From Thermoanaerobacter sp049701115 (GTDB taxonomy: Bacteria; Bacillota; Thermoanaerobacteria; Thermoanaerobacterales; Thermoanaerobacteraceae), in contig NZ_JBNATX010000007.1 of NCBI RefSeq assembly GCF_049701115.1, positions 1 to 63,127 of the forward strand: a DNA stretch of 63,127 bases, read 5' to 3'. A model generated the notes under the pieces. The model was not told the origin of the DNA, made no database searches, and was given only the letters and a program-made list of their open reading frames with translations. A program made the position numbers and the translations under genes. Shown here in pieces: positions 60,356 to 63,127 of the stretch (within the stretch, counting starts at the first letter, position 1; every line of letters starts with the position of its first letter).

Positions 60356-60982
60356 TTAACTCTGTAAAATAGCTTGATTTTTGAGCATATAGATAGCCGC
60401 TTGAGTTCTGTCCTTTACTCCCAGTTTACGGAAAATATTATAGACGTGATTTTTCACGGTCTTCTCACTTAAAAACAGTTTTCGAGCAATTTCTTTGTTA
60501 CTGTAACCTTGTGAAACCAATCGCAATATCTCTATTTCACGGGGAGTAAGCTCTTTTTTCAAAAGGTCTTCATTATAATCCTCTATTTCTTTCATTAAGG
60601 AGGGATGGATGTAAACGCCTCCCCCATATATAGTCCGTATAGCTTTTATGAGGTCATCATATTCAGCATCTTTCAATATATAACCTTCTACCCCTAACTT
60701 TAAAGCCTCAACAATGTATTCTTTGTCATTGTAAATGGTGAGAAACAAAATTTTTGTAGGATGTTTTTCTGCTTTCAATTTTTTAGCTGCAGTTATGCCG
60801 TTCATGACAGGCATGTTTATATCCATCAAAATAATATCAGGAGAAAGGTCTCTGGCAAGTTTATAGGCTTCTTCTCCATTTGAGGCCTGTGATATCACCT
60901 TTATATCTTTCTCAAGCTCAATAAGCTGTACAAGGCCTTTCCTTATGAGAGCGTGGTCATCAGCCACTAGCAACCGAATCAT
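60356..60982 (-). CDS. degU: LuxR-type response regulator, DegU-like
   Basis: 208 residues: receiver domain with LLVADDHALIRKGL, phosphoacceptor Asp in PDIILMDINMPVMNG (about residue 54) and the conserved Lys in GYILKDAEYDDLI; then a LuxR HTH (LTPREIEILRLVSQGYSNKEIARKLFLSEKTVKNHVYNIF, about 146-185). It overlaps the kinase gene by 23 bp. In Bacillus DegU controls competence, motility and exoenzymes; targets here unknown. Confidence 0.9.
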   Translation of the reverse strand: MIRLLVADDHALIRKGLVQLIELEKDIKVISQASNGEEAYKLARDLSPDIILMDINMPVMNGITAAKKLKAEKHPTKILFLTIYNDKEYIVEALKLGVEGYILKDAEYDDLIKAIRTIYGGGVYIHPSLMKEIEDYNEDLLKKELTPREIEILRLVSQGYSNKEIARKLFLSEKTVKNHVYNIFRKLGVKDRTQAAIYMLKNQAILQS

Positions 60983-62126
60983 CCTCTACCCCCCTTATAG
61001 GAATAGAAATGTAAATCTGAGTTCCTTTACCTTTGAAACTACTTATTTCGAATTTGCCTTTTAAAATTTCTACCCTTTCTCTCATTCCCATTAATCCATA
61101 TCCCTGTCCAATTTTATCTTTTTCGAAACCTACACCATCGTCTTTTATGATTATACTCACATATTTCATTCCAAATTCAAACTTAATGGAGGCATTTTTG
61201 GCTTTAGAATGTTTTTTTATATTGGTTAAAGCTTCTTGTACCACTCTAAAACAAGTGAGCTCTATTTCCGGGCTTAACCTATAATAATCTGAAAATACCG
61301 TAAAATCAACATGTATACCTGTCTCTTCTTCAAAATTTTTTATGTACCTTGATAAAGCAGGTACAAGCCCCAAATCATCTAGCGATGAAGGTCTTAAGTC
61401 ATATATTATTTTTCTAACCTCTTTCAAAGATTGCTGAACAATCTCCTTTAAATTCCTGAGCTCCAATTTTGCTTTTTCAACATCTTTGGTAATTAACTTT
61501 TCACAAAGTTCTGATTTTAAAAGGACATTTGCCATAGCCTGCGCAGGACCATCGTGTATTTCTCTCGCAATCCTTTTTCTCTCTTCTTCTTGAGCCTCGA
61601 TAATTTTTACACTTAGAGCTTGCTTGTCTTTGAGCTGCTCCAGCTGTAAGTTCATCGCCTTTAAATCCCCATTCAGATAATTCAAAGCTATATTTATCTG
61701 AGAAGATAATTTTTCAGCCTTTTCTATGATTGCACGTGTATCAAGAAGTTTTCTCTCCAGTTCATTTCTTTTTTCTATCAGCTCCTTTTCTTCCCTTCTC
61801 TTCAAAGCCAATTCTATCTGCGCCTCTTTTGCCTCCTCATATGCTTCTTTTATAGCCTGCTCCGAGAGGTGACCGAATTGTTTGCTCACCAAAGCCAATT
61901 TTAATCGACATTTTTTCTCCTTTTTCTCGCACATTTCTACTTCTTTTATCACATTTATCACTTGCACTTTCAGTTCTTCTAGTTGTGCTTCCAGCCTCCT
62001 GGCTTCTTCTTTTGCTTTTTCAAGGATTTCAAAAATTTGATTTTTGCTGTTTTCTATGACTTCTATAGTTTTTTCTACAATGTTTTCGAGTCTTTTTTGA
62101 TAAAAAACCTCATTTTCCGGTCCCAA
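60960..62126 (-). CDS. degS: Cytoplasmic sensor histidine kinase, DegS-like
   Basis: About 388 residues, no membrane segment. An N-terminal coiled coil (about 15-170) of DegS type leads into HisKA_3 with RIAREIHDGPAQAMANVL (His near 188) and an ATPase domain with DDGVGFEKDKIGQGYGLMGMRERVE. It phosphorylates the overlapping response regulator. The TTG at 62126 with GGGAGGTG upstream is preferred over a GTG at 62135. A TGTCGAA Spo0A-type box lies 25-40 bp upstream. Confidence 0.9.
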   Translation of the reverse strand: MGPENEVFYQKRLENIVEKTIEVIENSKNQIFEILEKAKEEARRLEAQLEELKVQVINVIKEVEMCEKKEKKCRLKLALVSKQFGHLSEQAIKEAYEEAKEAQIELALKRREEKELIEKRNELERKLLDTRAIIEKAEKLSSQINIALNYLNGDLKAMNLQLEQLKDKQALSVKIIEAQEEERKRIAREIHDGPAQAMANVLLKSELCEKLITKDVEKAKLELRNLKEIVQQSLKEVRKIIYDLRPSSLDDLGLVPALSRYIKNFEEETGIHVDFTVFSDYYRLSPEIELTCFRVVQEALTNIKKHSKAKNASIKFEFGMKYVSIIIKDDGVGFEKDKIGQGYGLMGMRERVEILKGKFEISSFKGKGTQIYISIPIRGVEDDSVASG

Positions 62127-62159
62127 GACTCTCACCTCCCGAGCTCACTGTTTTAATAA

Positions 62160-62166
62160 TTCGACA
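62160..62166 (-). promoter_or_regulatory. Candidate Spo0A box upstream of degS
   Basis: TGTCGAA on the minus strand, an exact match to the Spo0A core, in the region before degS. A GCATTTT/AAAATGC hairpin with T-tracts (about 62176-62205) lies just upstream, probably the end of the tRNA-Ala transcript. A single 7-mer, so weak. Confidence 0.35.
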
Positions 62167-62276
62167 AAAAAGTAAAAAATCCTGCATTTTGATGAAAAAA
62201 ATGCTAACATAGAAAACAGATAAATTATAAGGGCAGCGATTTTTATGAAAAGGTTATCAAAAAAAGGGATAAAAAA

Positions 62277-62352
62277 TGGTGGAGACGAGGAGATTCGAAC
62301 TCCCGACCCCCTGCTTGCAAGGCAGGTGCTCTCCCAACTGAGCTACGTCCCC
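62277..62352 (-). tRNA. tRNA-Ala, anticodon TGC, with encoded CCA
   Basis: Cloverleaf on the minus strand: acceptor GGGGACG with CGTCTCC, D arm GCTC...GAGC, anticodon stem CCTGC/GCAGG with loop CTTGCAA (anticodon TGC), T arm GGGAG-TTCGAAT-CTCC(C-like), discriminator A and CCA. Confidence 0.95.
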
Positions 62353-62368
62353 ACTTCACACGGTTTTT

Positions 62369-62397
62369 ATTATACCAACTTCTTAAAAAAATTTCAA
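62369..62397 (-). promoter_or_regulatory. Promoter of tRNA-Ala
   Basis: On the minus strand TTGAAA (62392-62397), 17 bp, TATAAT (62369-62374); the tRNA begins about 17 bp further. Confidence 0.88.
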
Positions 62398-62400
62398 TAC

Positions 62401-63096
62401 TCATTTATTGATTTCTATCTTGGATTCTGGTGATTGCGGCACCGGAACGGTAAATTTGTCGCCTTTTACGTCCACATAACTTGCCGGTACATCTCCTACG
62501 ATTATGCTTTCTGCAATAGGCATGTGAAGAGTAACCTCCACTTCGTCTGAGGCTAAAGGAGCAATTATCCTTATAGTGGTGCGTATGTCCAGATAGATTC
62601 TATGTCTAGTCTGATTTATCCCCGCAGGCTCAAAGTGAGAACTAAAATCTACATCTACTGCTCCCACAGGCAAAAGTCCTATTTTTATCTTTGGTCCTAC
62701 ATTAGCAAATAAATCACTAGAAAAAATCGATCCTAAAGGAATCCTGGCATATAAGGGTCCCATGTTCTTTAAATTTTCTTTGACTTCTTTTATGATTTTC
62801 GAAGCTAAAAGATTCATCTCTATTGTATTTGCCTGAAGCATAGAGACCTTTCCATTATTGTCAGTCCTCACATAAATAAGATCTTTATATTCTATACCTT
62901 TTAATACCCTCTCATTTATAGCATCATTTATCGTATTTACTGCTGCTTCTTTTGCAGAAGTCTCGCTTACAGCAATTATTGCCGGTTTTAATCTATATTC
63001 CGTAAAGTAATAGAAAAAGATTAGCAAAATAGTAATATAAGCTAAATATATGTAAAGGCCCTTAACTTTTCTGTAACCCCATTTCCTTCTTCTCAA
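62401..63096 (-). CDS. yunB: Sporulation protein YunB
   Basis: About 231 residues. A basic start and one membrane anchor (LAYITILLIFFYYFTEY) are followed by the conserved domain with KEAAVNTINDAINERVL, NTIEMNLLASKI, RIPLGSIFSSDLFANVGPKI and VEVTLHMPIAESIIVGDVPASYV. Sigma-E-controlled in Bacillus and needed for normal sporulation. The TTG at 63096 with GGGGAGGTG is preferred over a GTG at 63105. The upstream region is cut by the window. Confidence 0.93.
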   Translation of the reverse strand: MRRRKWGYRKVKGLYIYLAYITILLIFFYYFTEYRLKPAIIAVSETSAKEAAVNTINDAINERVLKGIEYKDLIYVRTDNNGKVSMLQANTIEMNLLASKIIKEVKENLKNMGPLYARIPLGSIFSSDLFANVGPKIKIGLLPVGAVDVDFSSHFEPAGINQTRHRIYLDIRTTIRIIAPLASDEVEVTLHMPIAESIIVGDVPASYVDVKGDKFTVPVPQSPESKIEINK

Positions 63097-63127
63097 TAAA
63101 AACACCTCCCCTACATTTTATGTAGAG

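Noticed and set aside
62245..62433. Open frame on the plus strand with EEIRTPDPLLARQ
   Set aside because: It is the antisense reading of tRNA-Ala, a well-known source of false proteins; no ribosome-binding site that fits.
1..63127. CRISPR arrays, prophage, integrated plasmid or toxin-antitoxin genes
   Set aside because: No regularly spaced repeats, phage structural genes, integrases or recognisable toxin-antitoxin pairs were seen; the gene content is conserved chromosomal core.

Overview
The window looks like chromosomal DNA of an AT-rich, endospore-forming, anaerobic thermophilic Firmicute. Thermoanaerobacteraceae (Thermoanaerobacter or Caldanaerobacter type) is my best guess, from protein style and gene order only. 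Evidence for the group: spoIVA, spoIIGA-sigE-sigG, spoVD, a SpoIIP-type amidase, yunB, a ylmC/ymxH gene, degS-degU, strong Shine-Dalgarno sites with frequent GTG and TTG starts, and a DNPR-type (meso-diaminopimelate) MurE. Almost all genes lie on the minus strand. The plus strand carries only tRNA-Pro, ychF, an unknown propeller/coiled-coil gene and a CAP-domain gene.

Layout. 1-7.2 kb: tryptophanase with a RidA protein, a structured intergenic region, a hotdog thioesterase, the 5-oxoprolinase operon pxpABC, tRNA-Pro and spoIVA. 7.26-7.55 kb: a large palindromic element flanked by copies of one terminator hairpin; a partial second copy opens the window. 7.55-15.7 kb: gpsA, plsY, der, a radical-SAM/PDZ DUF512 protein, two DUF3189 proteins, a small capping subunit, a YIEGIA membrane protein, a SpoIIP-type amidase and a DUF1614 membrane protein, closely spaced and probably cotranscribed. 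15.8-22.4 kb: the phosphate regulon (phoU, pstB, pstA, pstC, pstS, phoR, phoP) with two four-box PhoP arrays. 22.4-25.8 kb: nrdR, a ylmC-like gene, sigG, sigE, spoIIGA.

25.8-41.4 kb: the division and cell-wall cluster, in transcription order mraZ, rsmH, ftsL, spoVD, murE, mraY, murD, ftsW, murG, murA, ftsQ, DUF881, sbp, ftsA, ftsZ. murF is missing from its usual place between murE and mraY. spoVD seems to lack a normal start codon and may start at AUA. 41.5-48 kb: a paired M16 peptidase module, a sporulation lipoprotein, ychF and three consecutive genes that share a short helical motif. 47.8-50.4 kb: a sulfur-transfer operon (CsoR-family repressor, cysteine desulfurase, thiI). 50.5-56.3 kb: an unknown secretion-signal-less beta-rich protein, an MBL-fold hydrolase and a lipoyl operon (lpdA, lipB, lipA, E2) without E1 genes. 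56.4-63.1 kb: the propeller/coiled-coil gene, a DUF3343 gene divergent from a CAP-domain gene across an inverted repeat, an M18 aminopeptidase, degS-degU, tRNA-Ala and yunB.

Most of the window is conserved core. The least explained items are the terminator-associated palindromic element, the structured RNA-like hairpin near 2.2 kb, the AUA start of spoVD, the DUF3189/YIEGIA module, the three-gene shared-motif operon, and the two unrecognised proteins at 50.5 and 56.4 kb. All calls come from reading the sequence; no database search was run.
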